The notes beneath the pieces are model-generated. The model saw nothing but the letters and a program-made list of their open reading frames with translations. It was not told the origin of the DNA and did not search any database. Below are positions 26,406 through 36,517 of a stretch of 64,000 bases of DNA, one piece after another (the first letter of the stretch is position 1; each line of letters starts with the position of its first letter). The translations under genes and the position numbers were made by a program. Origin of the DNA: Streptomyces sp. McG3 (GTDB lineage Bacteria; Actinomycetota; Actinomycetes; Streptomycetales; Streptomycetaceae); the NCBI RefSeq assembly GCF_018619185.1, contig NZ_JAAXYC010000008.1, forward strand, positions 1-64,000, in the 5' to 3' direction.

Positions 26406-27920
26406 TCAGGCGCCGACCGCGGCGGGTCGCTCGACGCCTCCCGGGGCGGTGTTCGCGCTCGGTGGGGCCCCGTCACCCTGACCGCTGTCGCCGGAGGAGG
26501 GGCCGCCCCCGGCCGCCGTCCGCCGGGCGCGGAGACCGAACGCGCTGACGGCGGCGGCGGTCAGGGCGGCGGCCAGCGGGACAACCAGGGCCGCCCGGTA
26601 GCCGTCGAGGAGGGCGGCCGGCGAAGTTCCCTCCGTGGCGCCGATGTTGACGGCCGCCACCGCTGACAGCCCCAACGCGGCCCCGAACTGGAAGGACGTG
26701 TAGAGCAGCCCGCCCGCCACACCCTGCTCCTCCTCCGCGATGCCGTCGGTGGCCACGATGGTGAGGGGCCCGTAGACCAGGGAGAAGGCCAAGCCCAGGA
26801 GGAGCAGGCCCGGGAACATCGCCGCGTACGTCCAGTCCGCGGCGATCGGCAGGAACAGGGCGTACGACAGCGACGCGAGAAGCAGTCCGCCGAAGATGAC
26901 CCGGGCGTTGCCGAACCGGGCCACCAGCCTCGGGGTGAGGAGCGGCGAGAGGACCGCGTCCACGCCGATCACGATCAGCGCGAAGCTGGTCTGCAGGGAC
27001 GACCAGCCGCGCAACTCCTGGAGGTAGAGCACGGCGATGAACTGGAAGCCGAAGAACCCCGCGGCGAACAGCAGCCCCGACACATTGGCGCGGACCAGCG
27101 CCCCGCCGCGGAAGAGGCCCAGGCGCACCAGCGGTGAGGACGCGCCGCGCTCGATGAGGACGAACGCCAGGAAGAGGAGCAGGGCCGCGCCGACCGTGGC
27201 GACGGTCCAGACGGCCGGGACGTGCGTGGCCCGCTCGACGCCGAAGACCAGCAGCAGGATCCCGGCGGTGACGGTGACCGCTCCGGCGAGGTCGACACCC
27301 TGTCCCGTGCGTTCCGGGCGGGGCGAGGCGGGGACGAGTTTCAGCGCGGCGAGAAGGATGCCGAACGAGAGGATGACCGGGGCGAAGAACACCCAGCGCC
27401 AGTCGATGGCGGAGAGCAGCCCGCCGACGACCAGCCCGATCGAGAAGCCTCCCGCGGCGGTGCCGGCGTAGACGAGCAGGGCCTTGTCGCGCTGCGGCCC
27501 CTCCGGGAAGCCGGTGGTGATGATCGACAGGCCGGCCGGGGTCATGAAGGCGGCGGCGATACCCGTCACGAAGCGGGCGACGATCAGCATCCAGCCCTCG
27601 GTGGCCAGCCCGCCCAGGCCGGAGAAGAGCAGGAACACCACGAGCCAGAGGAGGAACATCCGGCGACGGCCGAACAGGTCGGCCGCCCGTCCGCCCAGCA
27701 GCATGAAACCGCCGTAGCCCAGGACGTACGCGCTCATCACCCACTGGAGCGTGCCGGTGGACAGGTCCAGATCCTCGCGGATCGCGGGCAGGGCCACGTT
27801 GAGCATGGCCACATCGATGCCCTCCAGGAAGATCGCGCCGCACAGGACGAGCAGCACGCCCCAGGCGCGTCCGCTCATGCGGTCACTGCTCGGTCGGGGA
27901 AGGGATGGTGATGAGGACAC
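26406..27920 (-). CDS. MFS drug exporter (DHA2, 14-helix type)
   Basis: About 504 residues from the GTG at 27920, chosen because AAGGAG lies seven bases upstream; the ATG at 27878 is the alternative. Helix 1 begins GVLLVLCGAIFLEGIDVAML with the DHA2 motif D1. The loop after helix 2 has GGRAADLFGRRR (motif A), and about 14 hydrophobic segments follow. The C-terminus is a long Gly/Pro/Ser tail. A divergent HxlR regulator 174 bases away suggests substrate-induced expression. Substrate unknown. Confidence 0.88.
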   Translation of the reverse strand: MSSSPSLPRPSSDRMSGRAWGVLLVLCGAIFLEGIDVAMLNVALPAIREDLDLSTGTLQWVMSAYVLGYGGFMLLGGRAADLFGRRRMFLLWLVVFLLFSGLGGLATEGWMLIVARFVTGIAAAFMTPAGLSIITTGFPEGPQRDKALLVYAGTAAGGFSIGLVVGGLLSAIDWRWVFFAPVILSFGILLAALKLVPASPRPERTGQGVDLAGAVTVTAGILLLVFGVERATHVPAVWTVATVGAALLLFLAFVLIERGASSPLVRLGLFRGGALVRANVSGLLFAAGFFGFQFIAVLYLQELRGWSSLQTSFALIVIGVDAVLSPLLTPRLVARFGNARVIFGGLLLASLSYALFLPIAADWTYAAMFPGLLLLGLAFSLVYGPLTIVATDGIAEEEQGVAGGLLYTSFQFGAALGLSAVAAVNIGATEGTSPAALLDGYRAALVVPLAAALTAAAVSAFGLRARRTAAGGGPSSGDSGQGDGAPPSANTAPGGVERPAAVGA

Positions 27921-28094
27921 GGGACTTCTCCTTGTGCGCGGACGAAACAGGCATGGCGAGGCACCGCGACGGCGGTCGCGTGCGACGTTGTGGGTGGGCG
28001 GAGGCGGCAAGCGGAGCTGCCTGACAGCGAGTTACCGAAGTGCTGGTCGGTTCTCTCTTGTAACCACTCGAAGCTTGCGGCACCGTGGGGAGGT

Positions 28095-28538
28095 ATGGAA
28101 GAAGGCACTTCGAAGTCACCGAGTAACTGCGCGCATACCGGCGTCGGCCAGGACTACGACATCAGCCAGTGGGACGTCCGCGAGGGATGCGAGGTGCGGC
28201 AGATCCTCGACCGCGTCGCGGACAAGTGGTCGCTCCTCGCCATCGCCCACCTGGAACGCCGCACGCTGCGCTTCTCCGAGCTGCGCCGGCTGATCGAAGG
28301 CATCAGCCAGCGCATGCTGACGGTGACCCTGCGCCAGCTCGAACGCGACGGCCTGGTGCGGCGCACGGTCTACCCCGTCGTCCCGCCCCGCGTGGAGTAC
28401 GAGCTGACGGAGCTGGGCGCGACGCTGCACACGACGATCAGGTCCCTGGTCGACTGGACCGAGAGCCATCAGCAGGAGATCGCGAAGGCGCGCGCCGACT
28501 ACGACGATCGCCAGGAGGCCGGGGCGTCGGTCTCCTGA
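28095..28538 (+). CDS. HxlR-family transcriptional regulator
   Basis: A 147-residue winged-helix protein. C-E-V-R-Q-I-L-D-R-V-A-D-K-W-S is the family signature, with the conserved Cys near the start of helix 1, then RFSELRRLIEGISQRMLTVT (recognition helix) and LVRRTVYPVVPPRVEYELTE (wing). GGGGAGG sits immediately before the ATG at closer spacing than usual. Divergent from the MFS exporter, so probably its regulator. Confidence 0.9.
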   Translation: MEEGTSKSPSNCAHTGVGQDYDISQWDVREGCEVRQILDRVADKWSLLAIAHLERRTLRFSELRRLIEGISQRMLTVTLRQLERDGLVRRTVYPVVPPRVEYELTELGATLHTTIRSLVDWTESHQQEIAKARADYDDRQEAGASVS

Positions 28539-28590
28539 TGCCGGGGTTCCGCCGGCCATGTCCGTGCGGCCGGGGCCGCACTAAGGTGAA

Positions 28591-29130
28591 GTGGTGAACT
28601 CACCCCAGGGAAACGCCGTTTCGCGCGTGAGCGAGGAAGACCGCGAGACCGCCGTGCGGCGCGTGCGGGAGGCGTACGCCGAGGAGCACATCTCGCACGA
28701 GGAGATGGACGAGCGCCTCGGCCGGGTACTGGCCGCCACGACGCGGGGCGAGCTCGCGGTGGCGCTCGACTCGCTCCCGGCGGAGGACCCGGGCACCACG
28801 TCGACGATCGCCGCCGCCGGCGGGCGGATCAAGCGGCGCGGGGCATGGCGGGTGCCCCGCGTCCTCAAGGTCGAGTCCGCCTTCGGGCGGGTGCGCCTGG
28901 ATCTGTCCCGGGCGATCATCGAATACCCGGTCATCGACATCGAGCTGAGCCTCGGCACCGGCAACGCGAGCATCACCGTGCCGCGCGACGCGATCGTCGA
29001 GGTCGAGGGCCTGACGACCGGCTGGAAGGACCTGCGCTACCGGCCCCGGCAGCCGACCCGCCCCGGCGCGCCGCGCATCCGCTTCTCGGGGGCTCTGGGA
29101 TACGGGCGGACGGGCGTCTGCTGGGGATGA
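28591..29130 (+). CDS. DUF1707 domain protein with LiaF-like C-terminal part
   Basis: A 179-residue protein. The N-terminal DUF1707 region includes SEEDRETAVRRVREAYAEEH and MDERLGRVLAATTRGEL. The C-terminal beta-rich part (VESAFGRVRLDLSRA, IDIELSLGTGNASITVP) resembles the cell-wall-active antibiotic-response domain (DUF2154). Two adjacent GTG codons at 28591 and 28594 are possible starts. No membrane segment. Confidence 0.82.
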   Translation: MVNSPQGNAVSRVSEEDRETAVRRVREAYAEEHISHEEMDERLGRVLAATTRGELAVALDSLPAEDPGTTSTIAAAGGRIKRRGAWRVPRVLKVESAFGRVRLDLSRAIIEYPVIDIELSLGTGNASITVPRDAIVEVEGLTTGWKDLRYRPRQPTRPGAPRIRFSGALGYGRTGVCWG

Positions 29131-29170
29131 ACGGCTTGTGCCACGTCACCCCCTCGAAAGGCTCCGCCCG

Positions 29171-29866
29171 ATGGCTGACAAACCCGCGATCGTCCTGGTC
29201 CACGGCTTCTGGGGCGGCGCCGCCCACTGGGCCAAGGTCATCACCGAACTGCACCGCCGCGGCTTCGGCTCCCTGCACGCGGTGGAGAACCCGCTGACCT
29301 CCCTGGCCGACGACGCCGAGCGCACCCGCAAGATGGTCCGGCAGATCGACGGACCGGTGGTCCTGGTCGGCCACTCCTACGGTGGCGCGGTCATCACCGA
29401 GGCCGGCGACCTGCCGGGCGTCACGGGACTCGTCTACATCGCCGCGTTCGCGCCGGACGCCGGTGAGAGCCCCGGGCAGATCAGCCAGGAGAAGCCCCCC
29501 GCGGCGTTCGAGAACCTCGCCCCGGACTCCGACGGCTACCTGTGGGTCAAGCAGGACAAGTTCCACGAGAGCTTCGCCCAGGACCTGTCCGAGGAGGAGG
29601 CACGGGTGATGGCGGTGACGCAGAAGGCGCCGCTGGCCTCGACGTTCGGCGACAACGTCACCGCCCCGGCCTGGCGGTCCAAGCCCACGTGGTACCAGGT
29701 CTCCGCCGCCGACCGCATGATCCACCCCGACAACGAGCGCCGCATGGCGTCCCGTATGCAGCCGCGCAGGACGATCGAGCTGGATGCCGGTCACGCCTCC
29801 CTCGCCTCGCAGCCCGGCCCGGTCACCGACCTCATCGAGGAGGCGGCGGCCGCCTCGGCCGGCTGA
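29171..29866 (+). CDS. Alpha/beta hydrolase
   Basis: A 231-residue hydrolase, start ATG 29171 with AAGG upstream. AIVLVHGFWGG supplies the oxyanion strand, VVLVGHSYGGAV the nucleophile elbow (GHSYGG), and an Asp in SAADRMIHPDNE with His in LDAGHASL complete a triad. It resembles EstC/salicylate-esterase-like small hydrolases. It may be co-transcribed with the DUF1707 gene 40 bases upstream. Substrate unknown. Confidence 0.88.
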   Translation: MADKPAIVLVHGFWGGAAHWAKVITELHRRGFGSLHAVENPLTSLADDAERTRKMVRQIDGPVVLVGHSYGGAVITEAGDLPGVTGLVYIAAFAPDAGESPGQISQEKPPAAFENLAPDSDGYLWVKQDKFHESFAQDLSEEEARVMAVTQKAPLASTFGDNVTAPAWRSKPTWYQVSAADRMIHPDNERRMASRMQPRRTIELDAGHASLASQPGPVTDLIEEAAAASAG

Positions 29867-29879
29867 CGGGTCCCCCGCT

Positions 29880-29937
29880 GATCGCCGCCGCCCCGGCCCC
29901 CGTGAGCACCTCCACGGCGGCCGGGGCGGCGGCGATC
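29880..29937. terminator. Bidirectional terminator between convergent genes
   Basis: A perfect 19-bp inverted repeat (29880-29898 with 29919-29937, arm GATCGCCGCCGCCCCGGCC) lies between the stop codons of the hydrolase (29866) and acyl-CoA dehydrogenase (29955) genes. Confidence 0.75.
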
Positions 29938-29954
29938 GGACCACCTGCGGCAGA

Positions 29955-31121
29955 TCAGCCCGGCAGCCCCAACTCCCGCGCGATCAGCATCCGCTGCACC
30001 TCGCTCGTCCCCTCGCCGATCTCCAGGATCTTCGAGTCGCGCCACATCCGCGCCACCGGGTACTCGTTCATGAAGCCGTAGCCGCCGTGGATCTGCGTCG
30101 CCTCGCGGGCGTTGTCCACCGCGACCGTCGAGGAGTACAGCTTCGCGATCGCCGCCTCCTTCTTGAACGGTTCGCCCGCCACCAGCCGCGAGGCCGCGTC
30201 GCGCCAGCCCACCCGGGCCATGTGGGCGCGCATCTCCATGTCGGCGATCTTGAACTGGATCGCCTGGTTCGCGCCGATCGGCCGGCCGAACGCGTGGCGC
30301 TCGGCCGCGTACTTCACCGACTCGTCCACGCAGCCCTGCGCCAGGCCCGTGGCCAGCGCCGAGATCGCGACCCGGCCCTCGTCGAGGATCCGCAGGAACT
30401 GTGCGTAGCCCCGGCCCTCCTCGCCCAGCAGGTTCGCCGCCGGGACGCGGACATCGGCGAAGGACAGCTCCCGGGTGTCCGAGGCGTTCCAGCCGACCTT
30501 CGAGTAAGGGGCGGCGACCGTGAAGCCGGGGGTGCCGGAAGGGACGATGATCGCGGAGATCCGGGGGCGGCCGTCCTCCTTGCGGCCGGTCACCGCCGTC
30601 ACCGTCACCAACTCGGTGATGTCCGTCCCGGAGTTGGTGATGAAGCACTTCGAGCCGTTGATCACCCACTCGTCTCTGGCCTCGTCCAGCACGGCCGTCG
30701 TCCGGGTGCCGCCCGCGTCCGAGCCGCCGTCCGGCTCGGTCAGGCCGAACGCGCCGAGCGCCTCGCCCGAGCAGAGCTTCGGCAGCCACTGCCGTTTCTG
30801 CTCCTCCGTGCCGAACAGGTGCAGCGGCATCGCGCCCAGCGAGACCCCGGCCTCCAGGGTGATCGCCACCGAGGAGTCGACCCGGGCCAGCTCCTCCAGG
30901 GCGATCCCGAGCGCCAGGTAGTCACCGCCCATGCCGCCGTACTCCTCCGGGAACGGCAGCCCGAACAGGCCCATCCGGCCCATCTCGCGGACGATCTCGT
31001 AAGGGAATTCATGGCGCTCGTAGAAGTCGCCGATCTTCGGCGCGACCACGTCGTGCGCGAACGCCTCGACCGTGCGGCGCAGTTCCTCGTGCTCGGCGGT
31101 CAGCCGGTGGTCCAGGGACAT
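29955..31121 (-). CDS. acdH: Acyl-CoA dehydrogenase of the branched-chain catabolic operon
   Basis: A 388-residue FAD-dependent dehydrogenase, start MSLDHRLTAEHEEL. It has the FAD/acyl signatures GAFGLTEPDGGSDAGG and WVINGSKCFITN, the C-terminal QIHGGYGFMNEYPVAR, and the catalytic Glu in EIGEGTSEVQ, which suits isovaleryl/isobutyryl-CoA-type enzymes. It is the last gene of an operon with HMG-CoA lyase and a biotin carboxylase pair, fitting leucine breakdown (isovaleryl-CoA to methylcrotonyl-CoA). In S. coelicolor the gene at this place is, from memory, acdH. Substrate range is inferred. Confidence 0.88.
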   Translation of the reverse strand: MSLDHRLTAEHEELRRTVEAFAHDVVAPKIGDFYERHEFPYEIVREMGRMGLFGLPFPEEYGGMGGDYLALGIALEELARVDSSVAITLEAGVSLGAMPLHLFGTEEQKRQWLPKLCSGEALGAFGLTEPDGGSDAGGTRTTAVLDEARDEWVINGSKCFITNSGTDITELVTVTAVTGRKEDGRPRISAIIVPSGTPGFTVAAPYSKVGWNASDTRELSFADVRVPAANLLGEEGRGYAQFLRILDEGRVAISALATGLAQGCVDESVKYAAERHAFGRPIGANQAIQFKIADMEMRAHMARVGWRDAASRLVAGEPFKKEAAIAKLYSSTVAVDNAREATQIHGGYGFMNEYPVARMWRDSKILEIGEGTSEVQRMLIARELGLPG

Positions 31122-31128
31122 GGGTAGC

Positions 31129-32106
31129 TCACTCCTTGTGGGAGGTGGGAGAGGAGGAAGAGGAAGGGGCCAGGGCGCGGACCGTGCGCGATGGGCTCGG
31201 CCGGCCCAGGTGTCCGGCCAGCCAGACACTGGTGGCGGTCAACTCGTCCAGGTCGACGCCGGTTTCGATGCCGAGGCCGTCGAGCATCCACACGAGGTCC
31301 TCGGTGGCGAGATTGCCCGTGGCGCTCTTCGCGTACGGGCAGCCGCCCAGGCCGCCCGCCGAGGCGTCGACCGTGCTCACCCCGTGCTGGAGCGCCGCCA
31401 GGGTGTTGGACAGTGCCTGGCCGTACGTGTCGTGGAAGTGGACGCCGATGGAGGGCGTCGCCACACCCGCGTCGTTCAGCGCCGTCAGCAGCGCCGTCAC
31501 GTGGCCCGGCGTCGCCACCCCGATCGTGTCGCCCAGCGACAACTCGTCGCAGCCCAGGTCCATCAGAGCTTTCGCGACCCGGACCACCTGGGCCACGGGC
31601 ACCGCGCCTTCCCACGGGTCGCCGAAGCACATCGACAGATAGCCGCGCACATAGGCCTTCTCCGCCTTGGCGCGGGCCACCACCGGCTCGAACATGGCCA
31701 GCGACTCGTCCACGGTCCGGTTCAGATTGCGTGCGGCGAACGTCTCCGTCGCCGAACCGAACACCGCGATCGACCGGGCCCCGAGCGCCAGCGCCCGGTC
31801 CAGTCCGCGTTCGTTCGGCACGAGGACCGGGAGGGAGACGTCACCCACGTCCGCGATGTCCCCGAGGAGGGGGAACAGAGCCTCCGCGTCCGCCAGTTGG
31901 GGCACCCATTTCGGGTGCACGAAGCTCGTCGCCTCGATGGTGGACAGGCCCGCCACCGCCAGGCGGCGGATGAACTCCGCCTTCACCTCCGTCGGAACGG
32001 TGCCCTTCTCGTTCTGGAGGCCGTCGCGCGCCCCCACCTCGTGGATCCTGACCCGGGCGGGCAGTCCGGGGGCCGGGACGGTCATGGGAAGCGTGCGCGG
32101 GGTCAT
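31129..32106 (-). CDS. Hydroxymethylglutaryl-CoA lyase
   Basis: Cleaves HMG-CoA to acetyl-CoA and acetoacetate, the last step of leucine degradation. A 325-residue TIM barrel: [15 protein letters not shown] (catalytic Arg and metal Asp), [25 protein letters not shown] (HxH metal ligands) and [16 protein letters not shown] with the active-site Cys. The ATG overlaps the stop of the carboxylase alpha gene by four bases, and the dehydrogenase gene begins seven bases after its stop. Confidence 0.95.
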   Translation of the reverse strand: MTPRTLPMTVPAPGLPARVRIHEVGARDGLQNEKGTVPTEVKAEFIRRLAVAGLSTIEATSFVHPKWVPQLADAEALFPLLGDIADVGDVSLPVLVPNERGLDRALALGARSIAVFGSATETFAARNLNRTVDESLAMFEPVVARAKAEKAYVRGYLSMCFGDPWEGAVPVAQVVRVAKALMDLGCDELSLGDTIGVATPGHVTALLTALNDAGVATPSIGVHFHDTYGQALSNTLAALQHGVSTVDASAGGLGGCPYAKSATGNLATEDLVWMLDGLGIETGVDLDELTATSVWLAGHLGRPSPSRTVRALAPSSSSSPTSHKE

Positions 32107-34055
32107 GAGCCCTCCTCGGCCGCGACGGGGACCACTACCGCCAGGATCTGGTCCATCGCGACCGTCGCGCCCGCCGTGACGTCGAGCTCGGTGACGGTCC
32201 CCGCGTGCGGGGCGGAGATCACGTGCTCCATCTTCATCGCCTCCACCACGAGCAGGCTCTGCCCCGCCTCGACCTCGTCCCCGACGGCGACCTTCACCAC
32301 CGTGACCGTGCCCGGCATCGGGGCCGCCAGGGTGTCCGCCCCGCTCCGGCCCGCCCCGCTCAGGGACGCCTCCACCGGATCGTGGTCCTGGACGTGCCAG
32401 GTGTCGCCGTCCCGGCCGATCCAGTCCCCGGAGCGGTGGAAGTGGCCCACCGTGCCGTCGAGTTCGACCGTGACCCGGTCGTCCGTGACCGTCGCGGAGG
32501 CCGGAGCGCCGTACGTCACCGGGTCCGCGCCCGCCACCCGCAGCGGGAAGAGCAGCGGTGCCGGCGCACCCCCCGTCCGCCATCCGCTCGGCACCGAGAA
32601 CGGGTCCGTCCAGCCGCCCGCGTCCGGCCGGGGCTCCAGCGCCTCCCGGCGGACGGCGGCCGCCGCCGCGTACACCTCGTCCGGCACCCCGTCCGGCACC
32701 AGGCCCTCCGCCTCGCGTTCCACCAGCCCGGTGTCCAGGTCGCCGGAGATCACGTCCGGGTGGGCCAGCAGGCGGCGCAGGAAGCCCGCGTTGGTCGGGA
32801 CGCCCAGGATGACCGTGTCCGCGAGGGCCGCCCGCAGCTTGCGGATGGCCGTCGCGCGGTCGGGGCCGTACGCGATGACCTTCGACAGCATCGGGTCGTA
32901 GAGGCTGCCCACCGGCACGCCCTCGCTGAGACCCGAGTCCGTCCGCACCCCGCCGCCCTGCGGCTCGCGCAGGGCCAGCACCGTACCGCCGGACGGCAGG
33001 AAGCCCCGGGCGGGGTCCTCCGCGCAGACGCGGGCCTCGATCGCGTGCCCGGTCAGGGTGATGTCCTCCTGCGCGTACGGCAGCCGCTCGCCGGACGCCA
33101 CCCGCAACTGCCACTCCACCAGGTCCAGGCCGGTGATCAGCTCGGTGACCGGGTGCTCGACCTGGAGGCGGGTGTTCATCTCCATGAAGTAGTACGAGGC
33201 GGGGTCGTCGCCCGGGACGATGAACTCCACCGTCCCCGCGCCGGCGTACCCGCAGGAGCGCGCCGCCTGCACGGCGGCCTCGCCCATCGCCGCCCGGGTC
33301 TCCTCGTCGAGGAAGACCGAAGGGGCCTCCTCGATGATCTTCTGGTGGCGGCGCTGGAGCGAGCACTCGCGCTCGCCGAGGTGGATCACGTTGCCGTGGG
33401 TGTCGGCCAGCACCTGGATCTCGATGTGGCGCGGCCGGTCGATCCACCGCTCCACGAGGAGGGTGTCGTCGCCGAAGGAGGCCCGTGCCTCGCGGCGGGC
33501 CGCCGCGATCTCCTCCGCCAGCACCGAGGCGTCGCGGACCAGGCGCATGCCCTTGCCGCCGCCGCCCGCGCTCGGCTTCAGCAGCACCGGGGTGCCGATC
33601 TCCCGGGCCGCTTCCTCCAGTTGGGCGTCGGTCAGGCCGCTCCCGGAGGACCCGGGGACCACCGGCACTCCGGCCGCCGCGACCGTCTCCTTGGCCCGGA
33701 TCTTGTCACCCATGAGGGAGATCGCGGAGGCGGGCGGGCCGATGAAGACCAGCCCCGCGTCCGTACAGGCGGCGGCGAACTCGGCGTTCTCCGCGAGGAA
33801 TCCGTACCCGGGGTGGACGGCCTGCGCGCCGGTGCGGCGGGCCGCCTCCAGGAGCGCGGGCACCGAGAGATAGCTCTCCGACGCGGGCGGCGGGCCGATC
33901 CGGACCGCCGTGTCCGCCTCACGTACATGCCGGGCGTCCGCGTCCGCGTCGCTGAAGACCGCGACCGAGCGCACCCCCTGCTCCCGCAGGGTCCGGATCA
34001 CCCGGACCGCGATCTCGCCGCGGTTGGCGACCAGAACGGTGTCGAACATCGTCAT
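32103..34055 (-). CDS. Acyl-CoA carboxylase alpha subunit (biotin carboxylase plus biotin carrier), probably methylcrotonyl-CoA
   Basis: A 650-residue protein with an N-terminal biotin carboxylase ([23 protein letters not shown]-grasp [15 protein letters not shown]-type region [20 protein letters not shown]), a linker domain, and a C-terminal biotinyl domain with the EAMKMEHVI biotin-Lys motif. The start MTMFDTV has GAGGA upstream. Operon context (HMG-CoA lyase, dehydrogenase) points to 3-methylcrotonyl-CoA; acetyl- or propionyl-CoA cannot be excluded from sequence. Confidence 0.92.
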   Translation of the reverse strand: MTMFDTVLVANRGEIAVRVIRTLREQGVRSVAVFSDADADARHVREADTAVRIGPPPASESYLSVPALLEAARRTGAQAVHPGYGFLAENAEFAAACTDAGLVFIGPPASAISLMGDKIRAKETVAAAGVPVVPGSSGSGLTDAQLEEAAREIGTPVLLKPSAGGGGKGMRLVRDASVLAEEIAAARREARASFGDDTLLVERWIDRPRHIEIQVLADTHGNVIHLGERECSLQRRHQKIIEEAPSVFLDEETRAAMGEAAVQAARSCGYAGAGTVEFIVPGDDPASYYFMEMNTRLQVEHPVTELITGLDLVEWQLRVASGERLPYAQEDITLTGHAIEARVCAEDPARGFLPSGGTVLALREPQGGGVRTDSGLSEGVPVGSLYDPMLSKVIAYGPDRATAIRKLRAALADTVILGVPTNAGFLRRLLAHPDVISGDLDTGLVEREAEGLVPDGVPDEVYAAAAAVRREALEPRPDAGGWTDPFSVPSGWRTGGAPAPLLFPLRVAGADPVTYGAPASATVTDDRVTVELDGTVGHFHRSGDWIGRDGDTWHVQDHDPVEASLSGAGRSGADTLAAPMPGTVTVVKVAVGDEVEAGQSLLVVEAMKMEHVISAPHAGTVTELDVTAGATVAMDQILAVVVPVAAEEGS

Positions 34056-34062
34056 CTGTTCC

Positions 34063-35685
34063 TCACATCCGGAAGACGCCGAAGCCGGGCCCGGCCGGGT
34101 CCTTCTGGGGCAGCGGGGCATTGGCGCAGGCCGTGAGCGCGAGGCCCAGGACCTGCCGGGTGTCCACGGGGTCGATCACACCGTCGTCCCAGAGCCGGGC
34201 GGTCGCGTAGTAGGCGTTGCCCTGGGTCTCGTACTGGGCGCGGATCGGGGCCTTGAACGTCTCCTCGTCCTCGGCGCTCCAGTCGTCGCCGAGCTGGTCG
34301 CGCTTGACGGTGGCCAGCACGGAGGCGGCCTGCTCACCGCCCATCACCGAGATCTTGGCGTTCGGCCACATCCACAGGAAGCGGGGGCTGTAGGCCCGGC
34401 CGCACATCGAGTAGTTGCCCGCGCCGTACGAACCGCCGACCACGACCGTCAGCTTCGGCACCCGGGTACAGGCCACGGCCGTGACCATCTTCGCGCCGTG
34501 CTTGGCGATGCCGCCCGCCTCGTAGTCCCGGCCGACCATGAAGCCGGAGATGTTCTGGAGGAAGACGAGCGGGATGCCGCGCTGGTCGCACAGCTCGATG
34601 AAGTGCGCGCCCTTCTGGGCCGACTCGGAGAACAGGATCCCGTTGTTCGCGACGATCCCGACCGGGTGGCCGTGGATGCGGGCGAAGCCGGTGATCAGCG
34701 TCTGCCCGTACTCCGCCTTGAACTCCTGGAAGCGGGAGCCGTCGACCACGCGCGCGATCACTTCGCGTACGTCGTAGGGCGTCCGGGAGTCCACGGGCAC
34801 GGCCCCGTACAGCCCGGCCGGGTCCACCTTCGGCTCCTCGGCCGGCTCGACCGACCAGGGGAGCGGGGTGCGGTCCGGGAGGGTCGCGACGATGTTGCGG
34901 ACGATCCGCAGGGCGTGCGCGTCGTCCTCCGCGAGGTGGTCGGTGACCCCCGACGTACGGGAGTGGACCTCGCCGCCGCCCAGCTCCTCCGCCGTGACGA
35001 CCTCGCCGGTGGCGGCCTTCACCAGCGGCGGGCCGCCGAGGAAGATCGTGCCCTGGTCGCGGACGATGACGGCCTCGTCGCTCATCGCCGGGACGTACGC
35101 CCCGCCCGCCGTGCAGGAGCCCAGCACCGCCGCGATCTGTGGAATGCCGGCCCCCGACATCCGGGCCTGGTTGTAGAAGATCCGGCCGAAGTGGTCCCGG
35201 TCGGGGAAGACCTCGTCCTGCATCGGCAGGAACGCGCCGCCCGAGTCGACCAGATAGAGGCAGGGGAGACGATTCTCCAGCGCCACTTCCTGGGCGCGCA
35301 GGTGCTTCTTCACGGTCATCGGGTAGTACGTGCCGCCCTTGACGGTCGCGTCATTGGCGACGATCACGCACTCCCGGCCGCTGACCCGCCCGATCCCGGC
35401 GATCACCCCGGCGGCCGGGGCCGCGCCCCCGTACAGCCCCTCGGCGGCCAGCGGGGCCAGCTCCAGGAAGGGTGAGCCCGGGTCGAGGAGGGTGTCCACC
35501 CGGTCCCGGGGGAGCAGCTTGCCGCGCGCCTCGTGACGGGCCCGCGCCTTCTCACCCCCGCCCAGCCGTGCCGTGGCGAGGCGTCCCGCCAGCTCGTCGG
35601 AGAGCGCGCGATGAGCCGCCTCGTTGGCCTGCCAGGCCTCCGAGGCGGGATCGGCCGCGCTCGCCAGGACCGGTGCCTGCTGCAT
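34063..35685 (-). CDS. Acyl-CoA carboxylase beta subunit (carboxyltransferase), probably methylcrotonyl-CoA
   Basis: About 540 residues from the ATG at 35685 (GGGGG nine bases upstream); the frame is open to a TTG at 35721. The crotonase-fold carboxyltransferase includes [40 protein letters not shown] oxyanion region ([14 protein letters not shown]), and the C-terminal [19 protein letters not shown]. The latter is characteristic of methylcrotonyl-CoA carboxylase beta chains. First gene of the operon, divergent from a TetR gene. Confidence 0.92.
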   Translation of the reverse strand: MQQAPVLASAADPASEAWQANEAAHRALSDELAGRLATARLGGGEKARARHEARGKLLPRDRVDTLLDPGSPFLELAPLAAEGLYGGAAPAAGVIAGIGRVSGRECVIVANDATVKGGTYYPMTVKKHLRAQEVALENRLPCLYLVDSGGAFLPMQDEVFPDRDHFGRIFYNQARMSGAGIPQIAAVLGSCTAGGAYVPAMSDEAVIVRDQGTIFLGGPPLVKAATGEVVTAEELGGGEVHSRTSGVTDHLAEDDAHALRIVRNIVATLPDRTPLPWSVEPAEEPKVDPAGLYGAVPVDSRTPYDVREVIARVVDGSRFQEFKAEYGQTLITGFARIHGHPVGIVANNGILFSESAQKGAHFIELCDQRGIPLVFLQNISGFMVGRDYEAGGIAKHGAKMVTAVACTRVPKLTVVVGGSYGAGNYSMCGRAYSPRFLWMWPNAKISVMGGEQAASVLATVKRDQLGDDWSAEDEETFKAPIRAQYETQGNAYYATARLWDDGVIDPVDTRQVLGLALTACANAPLPQKDPAGPGFGVFRM

Positions 35686-35729
35686 CGTGTCGAGCCCCCT
35701 TGCCCGTACCGCGATAGTCAACCGCTGCT

Positions 35730-35774
35730 GTTAGTGATCGTTAACGCGTTTCCCACAGGTTAACGAGCGCTAAC
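35730..35774. promoter_or_regulatory. Paired TetR-type operators between the carboxylase operon and its regulator
   Basis: Two copies of a 16-base imperfect palindrome: GTTAGTGATCGTTAAC (35730-35745) and, on the other strand, GTTAGCGCTCGTTAAC (35759-35774). They agree at 14 of 16 positions and their starts are 29 bases apart. They lie in the promoter region between divergent genes, one site facing each. Binding by the adjacent TetR protein is inferred. Confidence 0.75.
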
Positions 35775-35797
35775 GACCCTGTCTAGAATGAATCCTC

Positions 35798-36415
35798 ATG
35801 AGCACCCATGCCGCCGCCCGCGTCGCGGCCCCCACCCGCCGCGAGCAGATCCTCCGGGAGGCCGCCCGCCTCTTCGCCGAGCGCGGCTTCCACGGCGTCG
35901 GCGTCGACGAGATAGGCGCCGCCGTCGGGATCAGCGGTCCCGGCCTCTACCGCCACTTCCCGGGCAAGGACGCGATGCTCGCCGAACTCCTGGTGGGCAT
36001 CAGTGAACGGCTGCTGGAGGGCGGCCGCATGCGGGTGTCGGAGGACGCCGCCCGGGGCGACGGCTCCCCGGAGGCCCTCCTGGACGCGCTCATCGAGGGC
36101 CACATCGACTTCGCCCTCGACGACCGCCCCCTGATCACCCTCCACGACCGCGAGCTGGACCGGCTGCGCGACACGGACCGCAAGCGGGTGCGCCGGCTCC
36201 AGCGCGAGTACGTCGAGGTCTGGGTCGGCGTCGTCCGCGCCCTCTACCCGTCGCTGGCCGAGAACCGGGCCCGCGTCACCGTGCACGCCGTCTTCGGCCT
36301 GCTGAACTCCACCCCGCACCTGGCCCGCCCCGAGGCCCTGCCCGGCCGCGCCGTGACCGCCGCCCTGCTGCACCGGCTGGCCCGGGGCGCCTTCGCCGCA
36401 GCGGAACCCTCCTGA
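35798..36415 (+). CDS. TetR-family regulator of the leucine-catabolism operon
   Basis: A 205-residue TetR protein. The helix-turn-helix is near the N-terminus (REQILREAARLFAERGFHGV, then EIGAAVGISGPGLYRHFPGK). The C-terminal ligand domain is helical (LLDALIEGHIDFALDD). It is divergent from the carboxylase operon across two matching palindromes. Inference: it represses both units and is relieved by a pathway CoA ester. Confidence 0.88.
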   Translation: MSTHAAARVAAPTRREQILREAARLFAERGFHGVGVDEIGAAVGISGPGLYRHFPGKDAMLAELLVGISERLLEGGRMRVSEDAARGDGSPEALLDALIEGHIDFALDDRPLITLHDRELDRLRDTDRKRVRRLQREYVEVWVGVVRALYPSLAENRARVTVHAVFGLLNSTPHLARPEALPGRAVTAALLHRLARGAFAAAEPS

Positions 36416-36517
36416 GCAGCGGTTTCGCCTCCTGAGCAACCCCGGACGGGGTTCGCACGTCTGTCCGGTCGACACGTTACTGTCCGGTCAACACGCAACG
36501 AATCGGGGAGTCGCACC

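Noticed and set aside
35685..35721. Longer carboxyltransferase with a TTG start at 35721
   Set aside because: The ATG at 35685 has a G-rich Shine-Dalgarno at good spacing; the extension would run towards the operator region.
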